A stretch of DNA of 36,745 nucleotides from Aphanothece hegewaldii CCALA 016 (GCF_003007785.1 NZ_PXOH01000040.1:1-36745), one strand, 5' to 3'. Shown: positions 1-8,814, numbered from the stretch's first letter. Translations and numbers: made by a program. The notes: generated by a model not told the origin, from the letters alone.

Positions 1-67
1 ATCAATTTAACGTGAGACGTTTACATAGTAATTATTCTACCCTTATTTCCTCTGGTTTCTCGTTTAA

Positions 68-1150
68 GTCCCATTAGTTACGGGTGCAACAGGTAAAACA
101 GGTTTTTTAGTGTTACAAAAGCTAAAACAAAACTCAGATGAATTTGAAGAGATCGGGTTTGTTCGTTCAAGAGATAAAGCTTTACAATTATTTGGGACAA
201 GCAAAGGATTGATCATAGGAAATATTCTAGATCAAAAAGCCCTTGAACCAGCAATGTCTGGATGTCAAGCCTTAGTTATTTTAACCAGTGCGATTCCAAA
301 AATGGTTGCACCGCCGAAAGCCGGAGAAAGACCAGTTTTTGAATTTTCACCTGGAGAAATGCCAGAAACCATTGATTGGCTCGGTCAAAAAAATCAAATT
401 GATGCAGCCAAAAAACAGGGAATTGAACACATTGTTTTAGTCGGTTCGATGGGTGGAACGAATGAAAATCATCCTTTAAACAGTCTGGGTAACGGAAAGA
501 TTTTGATCTGGAAACGGAAAGCCGAACAATATCTAATTAATTCAGGCATAGATTATAGTTACTAATTTTATAGTCAAATATTACACCGACTATTGATTAG
601 CTTTGCAGTATTTTAACTCTGCTGGCTGAACTACACAACCTCTACAGAGTCCCTAACTTACGTTAGCCTTCCCGACTACTTTGATTGTTTCAGCAATTGT
701 TCTAGTGAGCTAAAGTTTTTACGTCAACAGCTTATAATGTTAAGAGTTCAAGTTAACTTTTCCTTGTTGACAACCTGATAACTTTAAGGACTATTAAGTT
801 TTTCAGGTGCTATAGCTAATATTTAACTATATTTATTTGCTTAGATTTAGCTATAGTTTCGTTAAAACTTTACAATACCATTATTCGGGCTGGCGGCTTA
901 TTAGATCAAACGGGAGGAGTGAGAGAATTACTCGTTTCAATCATATGATGCTTTCCTGACAAATCCGCCCAATGGTATTCCTACCTCGATCCCCAGAGCC
1001 GATGTCGCCGAAGTCGTTGTACAATCCCTTAGAGAAAGCAATGCAAGAAACAAGGCGTTTGATCTGATATCCATACCAGAAAATACACCTGAAGCGATTA
1101 TTACAACTGACTTTAAAGCGTTATTTGCTCAAACAACATCAAGAATGTGA
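68..1150 (+). pseudogene. Broken NAD(P)-binding SDR (NmrA/Ycf39-like) gene, interrupted by a repeat
   Basis: This is the wreck of an atypical short-chain dehydrogenase. The open frame begins after a TAA at 65-67 with no start codon ahead of the Rossmann motif VTGATGKTG (77-103), so the first residues are lost; a GTG at 110 could start only a truncated product. The frame runs to GIDYSY and a stop at 565. The protein then resumes in another frame at 877 with TIIRAGGLLDQTGGVRELLV, the segment that normally follows GIDY in this family. The 320 bases between are a foreign insertion (see the repeat at 558-875). A second lesion near 940-950 shifts the frame once more. The C-terminal part, from about DAFLTNPPNGIPTSIPRADV to a TGA at 1148-1150, is otherwise intact. 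Such enzymes bind NAD(P) through the N-terminal Rossmann fold; this copy should be non-functional. Confidence 0.85.
558..875 (+). repeat. Structured dispersed repeat, copy 1 (inserted in the SDR pseudogene)
   Basis: This is a 318-bp element flanked on both sides by TA (556-557 and 876-877). Its removal restores the protein order GIDY-TIIRAGG. It starts GTTACTAATTTTAT and ends GTTAAAACTTTACAA, ends shared with copies 2 and 3. Visible folds: hairpin 624-640 (GG/CC plus TG/CA around AACTACA); outer stem AGTC 648-651 with GACT 674-677 enclosing hairpin CTAAC 653-657/GTTAG 662-666; long stem GTCAAC 723-728/GTTGAC 766-771 enclosing GTTAA 739-743/TTAAC 753-757; and a perfect 10-bp stem CTATAGCTAA 810-819/TTAGCTATAG 847-856 close to the 3' end. 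No ORF and no convincing terminal inverted repeats are present. Identity is unknown; a HEARO/omega-RNA-like or IS200/IS605-derived element is one possibility. Confidence 0.85.
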
Positions 1151-1195
1151 GAAGAAACTTTTTTACAATCATCTTGTCTATCTTTGGTACTTCAA

Positions 1196-1225
1196 TTGAT
1201 GAAATTTTAAACTCAGTGGTATTAT
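1196..1225 (+). promoter_or_regulatory. Candidate sigma70-type promoter of gpmI-secG
   Basis: TTGATG (1196-1201), 18 bases, then TATTAT (1220-1225) resembles a housekeeping promoter 38 bases before the gpmI ATG. It is a pattern match only. Confidence 0.4.
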
Positions 1226-1262
1226 CTTAGGTGCAGAGATTGAATTAGGATAGAGCAGTGTC

Positions 1263-2861
1263 ATGACTCAAGCACCTGTATCGCCGGTGGTGCTAATTAT
1301 CTTAGATGGTTGGGGCTATCGCAAAGAAAAAGAAGCCAACGCGATCGCATTGTCCAAAACCCCTGTAATGAATAGTTTGTGGGAAGTTTATCCCCGAACA
1401 TTAATTCATACTTCTGGAAAAAATGTAGGACTACCTGTCGGTCAAATGGGTAATTCAGAAGTGGGACACCTGAATATCGGTGCTGGTCGCATTGTCCCAC
1501 AAGAATTAGTCCGAATTTCTGATGCAATTGAAGATGGCTCAATTTTCAACAATACAGCCTTAGTTAAAATGTCTGAATCAGTACGTGCTAGGGGTGGCAA
1601 ACTGCATTTAATTGGTTTATGCTCAGAAGGCGGTGTTCATTCCCATCTTGATCATTTATTAGGATTATTAGACTTTGCTAAATTACAAGCTATGCCAGAG
1701 GTTTGTATCCACGCAATTACAGATGGTCGAGATACCAGCATTACAGAAGGAATTACAGCACTGACGCGAATACAAGAGCATATTGATAAAATTGGGATTG
1801 GCCAAATTGTAACGATTAGTGGTCGTTACTTTGCGATGGATCGTGATCGTCGTTGGGATCGAGTCCAAAAAGCCTACGATGTCATGACGACTGACGGCAC
1901 AGGAGACGGACGCAGCGCGACACAAGTATTAGAAGATTTCTATGCTCAAAATATTACCGACGAATTTATCCCCCCCATTAGGATAGCCCCAGGAGCAATA
2001 GAAGCAGGTGATGGAGTCATTTTCTATAATTTTCGTCCTGATCGGTCTAGACAGCTATGTCATGCCCTTACAATGCGAGATTTTAATGGGTTTGACCGAG
2101 AGATAATCGAGCCTTTGGGTTTTGTAACACTTACTCAATACGATGCAAAATTACCCGTCGCCGTTGCTTTTGAGCCGCAAAATTTAAACAATATTTTGGG
2201 TGAAGTGGTTGCAAGAGAAGGTTTACGTCAATTTAGGCTCGCCGAAACTGAAAAATATCCTCATGTGACTTATTTCTTTAATGGTGGCTTAGAAAAACCT
2301 TTTGATGGGGAAGATCGTGAATTGATTCAAAGTCCGATGGTGGCGACTTATGATCAAGCCCCTCTCATGTCCGCCGAAGCAGTTACCAAAACGGTTTGTA
2401 CAGCGATCGAAAAAGGGATTTACTCTCTAATCATTCTGAATTATGCTAACCCCGATATGGTGGGACATACGGGAAACATCGAAGCGTCAATTCAAGCCAT
2501 TGAAGCCGTTGATTACTATTTGGGAAAAGTTGTAGAAAGCGTCAATAAAATGGGAGGAACTGCTTTAATTACAGCAGATCACGGCAATGCTGAATATATG
2601 CGCGATGAAGAAGGGAATCCTTGGACAGCCCACACAACAAACCCTGTACCGTTTATTCTAATAGAAGGGGAAAAACGTAAAATTCTAGGTCATGGTACTA
2701 ATGTAGAATTAAGAGATGATGGACGATTAGCCGATATCGCGCCAACCATTCTCGAAATTTTACAAATTCCCGTACCGTCAGAAATGACCGGGCGATCGCT
2801 AATTAAACCCTCGGAGTTTGAAATTAAACAAAACCGAACTCCGATACGCATTTCTCTGTAA
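1263..2861 (+). CDS. gpmI: 2,3-bisphosphoglycerate-independent phosphoglycerate mutase
   Basis: This cytosolic enzyme interconverts 3-phosphoglycerate and 2-phosphoglycerate in glycolysis and gluconeogenesis, using two Mn ions and a phosphoserine intermediate. The 532-residue length is normal for the family. Visible landmarks are ILDGWGYR with metal ligand Asp15, GNSEVGH with nucleophile Ser65, HSHLDHL, DGRDT, RYFAMDRDRRW, the phosphatase-domain PDMVGHTGN and TADHGNAEYM near the C-terminus. All expected catalytic motifs of the alkaline-phosphatase superfamily are present. The ATG has a TTAGGA-like ribosome site about 12 bases upstream. secG follows after 25 bases and is probably co-transcribed, a pairing I associate with cyanobacteria. 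Confidence 0.97.
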   Translation: MTQAPVSPVVLIILDGWGYRKEKEANAIALSKTPVMNSLWEVYPRTLIHTSGKNVGLPVGQMGNSEVGHLNIGAGRIVPQELVRISDAIEDGSIFNNTALVKMSESVRARGGKLHLIGLCSEGGVHSHLDHLLGLLDFAKLQAMPEVCIHAITDGRDTSITEGITALTRIQEHIDKIGIGQIVTISGRYFAMDRDRRWDRVQKAYDVMTTDGTGDGRSATQVLEDFYAQNITDEFIPPIRIAPGAIEAGDGVIFYNFRPDRSRQLCHALTMRDFNGFDREIIEPLGFVTLTQYDAKLPVAVAFEPQNLNNILGEVVAREGLRQFRLAETEKYPHVTYFFNGGLEKPFDGEDRELIQSPMVATYDQAPLMSAEAVTKTVCTAIEKGIYSLIILNYANPDMVGHTGNIEASIQAIEAVDYYLGKVVESVNKMGGTALITADHGNAEYMRDEEGNPWTAHTTNPVPFILIEGEKRKILGHGTNVELRDDGRLADIAPTILEILQIPVPSEMTGRSLIKPSEFEIKQNRTPIRISL

Positions 2862-2886
2862 AATATAATTCTTAAAGCCAAAAAAC

Positions 2887-3123
2887 ATGACAGCGACATT
2901 AATTGTACAAATTCTCTGGACAGTTTCAGCAAGTTTTTTAATTATTCTGGTTTTATTACATAGTCCCAAAGGCGATGGACTCGGCGGAATTGGTGGACAA
3001 GCTCAATTATTTACCAGTGCAAAAACGGCTGAAAAAACCCTTAATCAAATTACTTGGACATTAGCCATTATTTTTATGGCTTTGACTGTGATTTTAAGTG
3101 CTGGTTGGTTAGTTAATCAGTAA
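2887..3123 (+). CDS. secG: Preprotein translocase subunit SecG
   Basis: This is the small accessory subunit of the SecYEG channel, which in cyanobacteria serves both plasma and thylakoid membranes. The 78-residue protein has the SecG layout: a first membrane helix at about residues 3-22 (IVQILWTVSASFLIILVLLH), then the conserved cytosolic stretch SPKGDGLGGIGGQAQLF, and a second helix at about 55-75. It lies 25 bases after gpmI on the same strand, so it probably shares that transcript. Length and both helices agree with the family, so the assignment is firm. Confidence 0.95.
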   Translation: MTATLIVQILWTVSASFLIILVLLHSPKGDGLGGIGGQAQLFTSAKTAEKTLNQITWTLAIIFMALTVILSAGWLVNQ

Positions 3124-3197
3124 ACAGTAATCAGTAATCAGTAAACAGTAAAGGAAAAATGACTATTCCTCACTGATGACTGGTGACTGGTGACTGT
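3124..3197. repeat. Short tandem repeat block forming an imperfect inverted repeat
   Basis: Tandem units of the CAGTAATCAGT type (3124-3150) are followed about 20 bases later by units of the GACTGGTGACTG type (3175-3197), which are nearly their reverse complement, so the block can fold back on itself. It separates secG from the protease gene and contains a GTG (3190) that could be mistaken for that gene's start. Similar CAGT/ACTG intergenic repeats are common in cyanobacteria. Confidence 0.6.
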
Positions 3198-3225
3198 AAA
3201 ATCCCTTTCAAAAATATTAAAATTT

Positions 3226-3987
3226 ATGAAAAGAAATTTTTTGACTAACTTTCTTTCTTTTATTTTAGGACTGGTAATTGTTGCCAGTTTTTTTATCTTT
3301 AAAACATCTCTACAAGCACAAGAAACTCAACCTACTTTACCCGCGTTACAAATTCATCCATTACCCACTACACTAGAAAAATGGCAAAATACTAATGAGC
3401 AAGGTGATTATTTTTCTAGTCTGGTTTCGCTTCCCATTGGTGCTTTAATTTGGACACAATTTCCCATAAATGTATATTTAGAGCGACCGATAGATTCAGA
3501 TACAACAACAGCTAGTTATCAACAGTTTCAAAAATGGGTTAATGCAGTCCAGACAGCGATTCAAGAATGGAATATTTATTTACCACTTGAAGAAGTTTCA
3601 CAAAAAGAAATAGCTAATATTATAATTAAAAGAGATTTTCCGCCTCTATCTTCTACTATTAATCCAGATGGAAAATTAGAAATACCACGCGCTCGAACCG
3701 CACAAACTCGCTATGATTTAGAAATCACTCAAAATCAGCCAGCGACTTTAATTCATCGGATGACCATTTCAATTAGTCCGAGATTAAGTGAACTTTCAAT
3801 ACTTTCCGCCGCCCGTCATGAAATGGGTCACGCTTTGGGAATTTGGGGTCATAGTCCTGTCGAAACCGATGCTTTATACTTTTCTCAAGTTCGTAACACT
3901 CCAACAATTTCAGTTAGGGATATTAATACACTGCAAAAAATCTATCAACAACCTACTAGACTCGGTTGGACAATTCCTAATTCTTGA
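3226..3987 (+). CDS. Secreted matrixin-like zinc metalloprotease
   Basis: This is a predicted exported peptidase of the M10/metzincin type. The decisive motif is HEMGHALGIWGH, which gives the three zinc-binding His residues and the catalytic Glu of HExxHxxGxxH. It is preceded by ISPRLSELSILSAARHE, as in bacterial matrixin-like proteins. From ATG 3226 (253 aa) the N-terminus MKRNFLTNFLSFILGLVIVA is a typical signal peptide or anchor, with likely cleavage near LQAQE. I prefer this ATG to an in-frame GTG at 3190, which lies inside a repeat block and would add 12 residues ahead of the signal sequence. No propeptide cysteine switch is evident. Substrate is unknown; a role in the periplasm or outside the cell is inferred. 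Confidence 0.8.
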   Translation: MKRNFLTNFLSFILGLVIVASFFIFKTSLQAQETQPTLPALQIHPLPTTLEKWQNTNEQGDYFSSLVSLPIGALIWTQFPINVYLERPIDSDTTTASYQQFQKWVNAVQTAIQEWNIYLPLEEVSQKEIANIIIKRDFPPLSSTINPDGKLEIPRARTAQTRYDLEITQNQPATLIHRMTISISPRLSELSILSAARHEMGHALGIWGHSPVETDALYFSQVRNTPTISVRDINTLQKIYQQPTRLGWTIPNS

Positions 3988-3997
3988 ACAAAAAAAA

Positions 3998-4018
3998 AGG
4001 GTTTGAAAACCAAACCCT
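3998..4018 (-). terminator. Intrinsic terminator of glgC
   Basis: A perfect 8-bp stem AGGGTTTG/CAAACCCT with a 5-base loop is followed, reading the minus strand, by a run of nine T. It lies between the convergent protease and glgC genes. A T-run is absent in the plus direction, so it mainly serves glgC. Confidence 0.8.
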
Positions 4019-4047
4019 GATAGTTTATTAGTTCAAACAAACTGGTT

Positions 4048-5337
4048 TTAAATTACTGTTCGATCGGGAATTGTTGCATTTTTTAAGACAACAACAATAC
4101 CACTGCGGATATAAAAACCTTTATCCTCTTGATTAGATTCCTCGATCCGATCTTTATTGATAATTAAAACATTTTTGCCAATGCGAGCATTTTTATCAAT
4201 AATTGCCCGACGAATCGTTGAGCCAGTACCAATACCGATGGGGATTTTTTCTTGTTGTACCAGCGTTTCTCGTTCTGGGAAAGATTCATAATAATCTGAC
4301 CCCATGAGCATTGTATCTTCGATCGTACAGTCTGATTCAACGCGAGTCCGAATTCCTAAGATAGAATGATGAATTCGACAATCTTTTAAAATACAGCCCT
4401 CACTAATCATGGATTCTGTAATCGTACAGTTGAGCATTTTCGTAGGGGGTAAATAGCGAGTCCGAGTATAAATCGGAGCTTTTTCATCGTAGAAACTAAA
4501 AGGCGGTAAAGGTTGTTGAGTCAGAGCTAAATTAGCTTCATAAAAAGCTTCTATTGTTCCGATATCTTCCCAATAACCTTTAAATAAATAGGCTTGTAAA
4601 TTGTAATCAGTCGCCGACGCTGGAATAATTTCTTTACCAAAGTCAGTTTGTTCAGCATTTTTCTTGAGTAAATCAATTAAAACCTGTTTTTTGAAAACAT
4701 AAATGCCCATTGACGCAATAAAAGGATACTGTCGAGCTTGTCCAGAACTTAAGCCCAAAATACTCGTATCTACTTGCATTTGTCGGAGAGCATCACCTTT
4801 TGGCTTTTCACTAAAATCAATAATCCGCCCTTGCTGATCAATCTTCATCAAACCAAATTCAGATGCTCTTCTTTCATCCATTGGAACAACCGAAAGCGTA
4901 ATATCTGCTAAGGTTTCTCGGTGACGTTCAATGAAATGACAATAGTCCATACGATAGAGATGATCTCCTGATAAAATCAGAAATTCATCAACATCCCATT
5001 CCTCAAGTATCCAACTATACTGACGAACTGCATCAGCCGTTCCTTGAAACCATTGAGGATTTTCTGGCGTTTGTTGAGCGGCTAAAACCTCGACAAAACC
5101 TTCAGAAAAACCAGTAAAATTGTATGCTCGGCTCAGATGTCGGTTCAAAGACGCAGAATTAAATTGCGTCAGAACATATATTTTGTGAATATCGGAATTA
5201 ATACAGTTGCTAATTGGAATATCGATTAAGCGGTATTTTCCAGCTAAGGGTACTGCTGGTTTAGCCCGCAGTTTGGTTAGTGGATACAGGCGAGTACCTG
5301 CGCCGCCTCCAAGTATAATAGCTAAGACTCTTTTCAC
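4048..5337 (-). CDS. glgC: Glucose-1-phosphate adenylyltransferase (ADP-glucose pyrophosphorylase)
   Basis: This enzyme makes ADP-glucose from glucose-1-phosphate and ATP, the committed and allosterically controlled step of glycogen synthesis; cyanobacterial enzymes are activated by 3-phosphoglycerate and inhibited by phosphate. The 429-residue protein opens with the nucleotidyltransferase signature LGGGAGTRLYPLT, then AKPAVPLAGKYRLIDIPISN, LSGDHLYRMDY in the middle and a left-handed beta-helix C-terminal part ending IPDRTVI. Length and ends match the plant/cyanobacterial form. Translation starts at GTG with GAGG about seven bases upstream. A strong terminator follows the gene (3998-4018). 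It is divergent from the collagen-like gene, with about 130 bases between them. Confidence 0.97.
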   Translation of the reverse strand: MKRVLAIILGGGAGTRLYPLTKLRAKPAVPLAGKYRLIDIPISNCINSDIHKIYVLTQFNSASLNRHLSRAYNFTGFSEGFVEVLAAQQTPENPQWFQGTADAVRQYSWILEEWDVDEFLILSGDHLYRMDYCHFIERHRETLADITLSVVPMDERRASEFGLMKIDQQGRIIDFSEKPKGDALRQMQVDTSILGLSSGQARQYPFIASMGIYVFKKQVLIDLLKKNAEQTDFGKEIIPASATDYNLQAYLFKGYWEDIGTIEAFYEANLALTQQPLPPFSFYDEKAPIYTRTRYLPPTKMLNCTITESMISEGCILKDCRIHHSILGIRTRVESDCTIEDTMLMGSDYYESFPERETLVQQEKIPIGIGTGSTIRRAIIDKNARIGKNVLIINKDRIEESNQEDKGFYIRSGIVVVLKNATIPDRTVI

Positions 5338-5467
5338 GAAAAACCTCGCGATTGCCTGTGATCTCTCAAATCAAGTTTAGGACTATCTTACACCGATTAG
5401 GTAATAGGAAACAAAAGTCTATGATGAGAAGTCTGTCAAATAAAAAGTATTAAAGTTTAAACGTTCC

Positions 5468-6871
5468 ATGAAGTTGCCTGGTAAGCTCTCGCTAGTATTT
5501 GTATTTCTCACGCTCCCTTACGTCTTTTCGTCAATTGCTGACTCAAATCATTGTCATTGGGCTGCTTGGGGACAGGAAATTAGAGAATTTGGCAGTAGAG
5601 GACAAGATGGACAAAACGGACAACTGGGTAATAATGGAAAAAATAGCGATAGTTTAACGATTTTTTCCGATGGTTCCCCACTCAATCTTAATTTAGCGGG
5701 ACAAAGTGGGACAGATGGCGATAGTGGAGCGTCTGGGAAAGATAGTAATTGCAAAGACCAACCGAAAGAGCCAAACCGCAATTTACAGGGCGCTAACGGG
5801 GGTAGTGGTGGAAATGGTGGCGATGGTGGAAATGGTGGCGATGGTGGCGCATTAACGATTTATACCTCAAATCCTGCCAATCTTCGCCAAGTCTTTGTCA
5901 ATGCGGCGGGTGGTAAAGGTGGACAACCAGGGGCGGGGGGTAATGGCGGTAAAGGCTGTGGTTGTAATCAAGTTTATTGGACGGTTCCGACTTGTACGGG
6001 TAAACCAGGCGATGCGAACTATAGCTGTACAACCCGCGAGTTTAGGTGTCAAAATGGTCTAGATGGTAAGAGTGGAACTAGCGGTCGAGTTGGGAAAGAT
6101 GGTCGCCCAGGCAAACTAACACTGATTAATTTAGATCAGCCTTTAACTTCTGATCAACCTAGCGCCGCCGTGACAATGGCTGCTTTAAAAGATCGCGGTT
6201 TTGTTTTATCGAAAAATAAATGGGAAACGAGAACGGGTGCGATCGCTTTATTTGCCCCAGGTTCAGTGATTGATGATCAGTATTTGGCTTTAGTGGAACG
6301 GATGGAGCGTTCTTTTATTTTGATTTGGAATGCACCGCAGCCTTTTGAAAAATTTGCTAATAAACCTGTTACTTTGAGTTTAGAAGAAACAGGTGATATT
6401 AAAGCCGTTTTACCTAATGATCTTTGGCTCGAAGCTACCACCCAAAAGCGCAATAATGTTACAGAAATGGTGGTTTATAATGCGGTTTATAATCGTGATG
6501 TGGTTCAGCTAAAAAGTACAGGTATTTCGGGAAATGGCAACAACCTAAAGTTAGAGTTAGTCGATCAAGCGAGTCAGTCAAATCTAATTGGCTCAAAATT
6601 TCGCATAAAATATCGTGTTTCTCAATCTGATGATGCTTCTTACCGTGCGACAGATTTTATGACTAAATATGAAGGCGAAGTGCCTCCAGAATTAGTCACT
6701 TTTGAGGGAAATCGCTTTATTCTCGCTATCGGAAAACTTCCCATTGATCCTGACTATCTTCGTTCTGGTACAGGTGTCGAAATTGAAGTTACAGCAACTC
6801 GTACTTTTGCAGGCTATTCTAAGGAACAAAAAGTTACCGAACGGGGGGTAATTCGTGGGATTAGACAGTAA
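5468..6871 (+). CDS. Secreted Gly-rich collagen-like-repeat protein, function unknown
   Basis: This 467-residue protein has an N-terminal export signal (about residues 1-26, LSLVFVFLTLPYVFSSIADS). It is followed by Gly-rich collagen-like segments such as GQDGQNGQLGNNGKN and GGSGGNGGDGGNGGDGG up to about residue 215. Within this region lies a Cys-rich island (KGCGCNQVYWTVPTCTG and nearby CTTREFRCQ) that may form disulfides. The remaining half is non-repetitive, predicted beta-rich and without a motif I recognise. The DNA under the Gly tract contains a perfect tandem 18-bp unit (5807-5842), prone to length change. A cell-surface or extracellular role is inferred from the signal and composition only. 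No close functional relative is recognised. Confidence 0.75.
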   Translation: MKLPGKLSLVFVFLTLPYVFSSIADSNHCHWAAWGQEIREFGSRGQDGQNGQLGNNGKNSDSLTIFSDGSPLNLNLAGQSGTDGDSGASGKDSNCKDQPKEPNRNLQGANGGSGGNGGDGGNGGDGGALTIYTSNPANLRQVFVNAAGGKGGQPGAGGNGGKGCGCNQVYWTVPTCTGKPGDANYSCTTREFRCQNGLDGKSGTSGRVGKDGRPGKLTLINLDQPLTSDQPSAAVTMAALKDRGFVLSKNKWETRTGAIALFAPGSVIDDQYLALVERMERSFILIWNAPQPFEKFANKPVTLSLEETGDIKAVLPNDLWLEATTQKRNNVTEMVVYNAVYNRDVVQLKSTGISGNGNNLKLELVDQASQSNLIGSKFRIKYRVSQSDDASYRATDFMTKYEGEVPPELVTFEGNRFILAIGKLPIDPDYLRSGTGVEIEVTATRTFAGYSKEQKVTERGVIRGIRQ

Positions 6872-6928
6872 CCTTTAATCTAATTCCTCATAATTCCCTC
6901 TCCATATATAGACAGATTCCTTATAGTT

Positions 6929-6948
6929 CCCTCTCCTTTAGGAGGGGG
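6929..6948. repeat. Hairpin within a CCCTCTCC/GGAGAGGG-type intergenic repeat
   Basis: CCCTCTCC (6929-6936) pairs with GGAGGGGG (6941-6948, one G-T wobble) and is followed by further GGTTAGGG-type units to about 6980. It sits between two convergent genes (6871 and 6986). It has no T-run on either side, so factor-independent termination is doubtful. This G/C-rich style of repeat is frequent between cyanobacterial genes. Confidence 0.5.
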
Positions 6949-6985
6949 TTAGGGGGAGGTGGAGAGGGTTAGGGTGAGGTTCATT

Positions 6986-8731
6986 TCACGCAGGATAGAT
7001 CCGTAAACGGCGGTTAGGTTCTTCCCCAAAACTATCGGACTGCAAGCGGTAGTGTTCGACTAACTCATGCTGCATTTTCCGCACTTTTGCCGATCGCGGT
7101 AATAATTCTACAGGTTGTCCGGTGGGTATTACAATCTGTTCTACGGCTAATCTGGCTTCTTCGAGGGCTTCGAGTTCATCATCACTGCCATTGTGGGCAA
7201 ATAGACGAATATCTGTCGCCTCTGACTGAGGATCATCGATGCCTAAAATTCGTTTTAAACCTCGACTAATTTGGGGAATAGTATTAGATTTTATGCCGTG
7301 AATCGGAATTTGACGACCTTTGGCCATTTGTCTAAGTTTAGAATGGGTTTTTACTTGCGATCGCAACGCTAAAACCGCATCAGCACCATTTAGGTCTTTT
7401 GTCAAGACTATCGGCAAATCTAATAATTGTACCACCTGATCCATTTGAGCGCGACCTATCCCATAAGGATAAACATACACTGGCCAATCTTCCCCATTTG
7501 GCCCAGGGTTCCGCAGTTTTTCGCTCTCAGGTTCTGAGCCAAACCAAGACTGTTCAAGCATTTGCTCAAAATCATCATGAGGTTTTTTGGGCATACTATT
7601 AGGTGCAGCGAGTGGAGTCATTCGCCCAGAAGCACGCCATCCAGAGGGACGAGCCGGTAAGCTTAAACCTCCATTTTGTTGTCCATTACTATAAGGTTCA
7701 GGGGTAGGATTTTCTTGAGTAATTTGGACATCCCCATTTTCATCAACGCTTCTAACTTGTAATGCAGGTACACGCCCTCTGAGTAAGAGATCAATGGTGT
7801 CAGATACATCTTCATGCACTACCCAGCGTTGTCGTTCCATCATTTCGACGGCAATATCGAAAGTTGGCGGGGCTTTTCGTTCAAGTACGGTTTTTTGTGA
7901 ACCGCGTCGTCTTGCTTCTTCATCTCCCAAAGTAACAGCTTGAATTCCTCCCACCAAATCTGATAAGGTAGGATTCTTGATCAAGTTTTCGAGTCGGTTG
8001 CCGTGTGCGGTTCCCACTAGCTGTACCCCCCGTTCAGCAATGGTTCTCGCGGCTAAGGCTTCTAATTCTGTGCCAATTTCATCAATGACGATCACTTCGG
8101 GCATATGATTTTCCACGGCCTCAATCATTACTTGATGCTGTAGTTCTGGACTTGCCACCTGCATTCGTCGCGCCCGTCCGATCGCTGGATGAGGAATATC
8201 GCCATCGCCCGCAATTTCGTTAGAGGTATCGATGATCACGACTCGTTTATGGAGATCATCGGCTAAAACTCTGGCAATTTCGCGTAATGCGGTTGTTTTT
8301 CCGACTCCTGGACGACCTAACAGAAGGATCGATTTTCCGGTTTCGACTAATTCTGAGATCATAGCGATCGTCCCAAAAATCGCACGACCGATCCGACAGG
8401 TTAAACCGATAATTTCTCCAGTACGGTTGCGAATGGCACTGATCCGATGCAAGGTTCGTTCAATTCCTGCCCGGTTATCACCGCTAAACGTTCCGACTCG
8501 TTCGATACAATGTTGTAAATCTTCTTTGGTAACTGGAATATCACCTAAATACACCGCCTCATTAGGGAAACGAGCTTCGGGTAGTCTACCTAAGTCCATA
8601 ACGACTTCTACTAACTGATCCCGTAAGGGGTGCGTCTCAATTTTCTGATAAATTGGTTCTGGCAAGATGTCCAGTAATTTGTGCAAATCATCAGTTACAA
8701 GCGACCGTTGAGAAGACAATTGTGTTGGCAT
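6986..8731 (-). CDS. Ycf45-type AAA ATPase with C-terminal R3H domain
   Basis: This 581-residue protein belongs to the Ycf45 family, relatives of the sporulation ATPase SpoIIIAA that are conserved in cyanobacteria and some plastids. Visible parts are an N-terminal region (LHKLLDILPEPI...), a P-loop GRPGVGKTT near residue 140, a Walker B-like VIVIDEIGTELEA, a low-complexity linker at about 350-390 and a C-terminal R3H-type end (AKVRKMQHELVEHYRLQSDS...RRLRIYP) likely to bind single-stranded nucleic acid. ATG 8731 is chosen over an adjacent in-frame TTG at 8734. It lies 84 bases downstream of ldpA on the same strand and may be co-transcribed. The biological function is not established. Confidence 0.88.
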   Translation of the reverse strand: MPTQLSSQRSLVTDDLHKLLDILPEPIYQKIETHPLRDQLVEVVMDLGRLPEARFPNEAVYLGDIPVTKEDLQHCIERVGTFSGDNRAGIERTLHRISAIRNRTGEIIGLTCRIGRAIFGTIAMISELVETGKSILLLGRPGVGKTTALREIARVLADDLHKRVVIIDTSNEIAGDGDIPHPAIGRARRMQVASPELQHQVMIEAVENHMPEVIVIDEIGTELEALAARTIAERGVQLVGTAHGNRLENLIKNPTLSDLVGGIQAVTLGDEEARRRGSQKTVLERKAPPTFDIAVEMMERQRWVVHEDVSDTIDLLLRGRVPALQVRSVDENGDVQITQENPTPEPYSNGQQNGGLSLPARPSGWRASGRMTPLAAPNSMPKKPHDDFEQMLEQSWFGSEPESEKLRNPGPNGEDWPVYVYPYGIGRAQMDQVVQLLDLPIVLTKDLNGADAVLALRSQVKTHSKLRQMAKGRQIPIHGIKSNTIPQISRGLKRILGIDDPQSEATDIRLFAHNGSDDELEALEEARLAVEQIVIPTGQPVELLPRSAKVRKMQHELVEHYRLQSDSFGEEPNRRLRIYPA

Positions 8732-8814
8732 CAATGTGATATAGGTTATTAATTGAGTTGTTTTTTTTAAAACAGAGTTGCTGACAGGGGATCAACTTAC
8801 CCACTAGGATATCG

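Noticed and set aside
558..875. Interpretation of the repeat as an IS630/Tc1-type MITE because of flanking TA
   Set aside because: The ends are not inverted repeats of each other, and internal hairpins show compensating changes not expected of a simple MITE.
8232..8618. 128-codon open frame opposite the Ycf45-type gene
   Set aside because: It is antisense to the P-loop region of a well-supported gene and has no independent coding signal.
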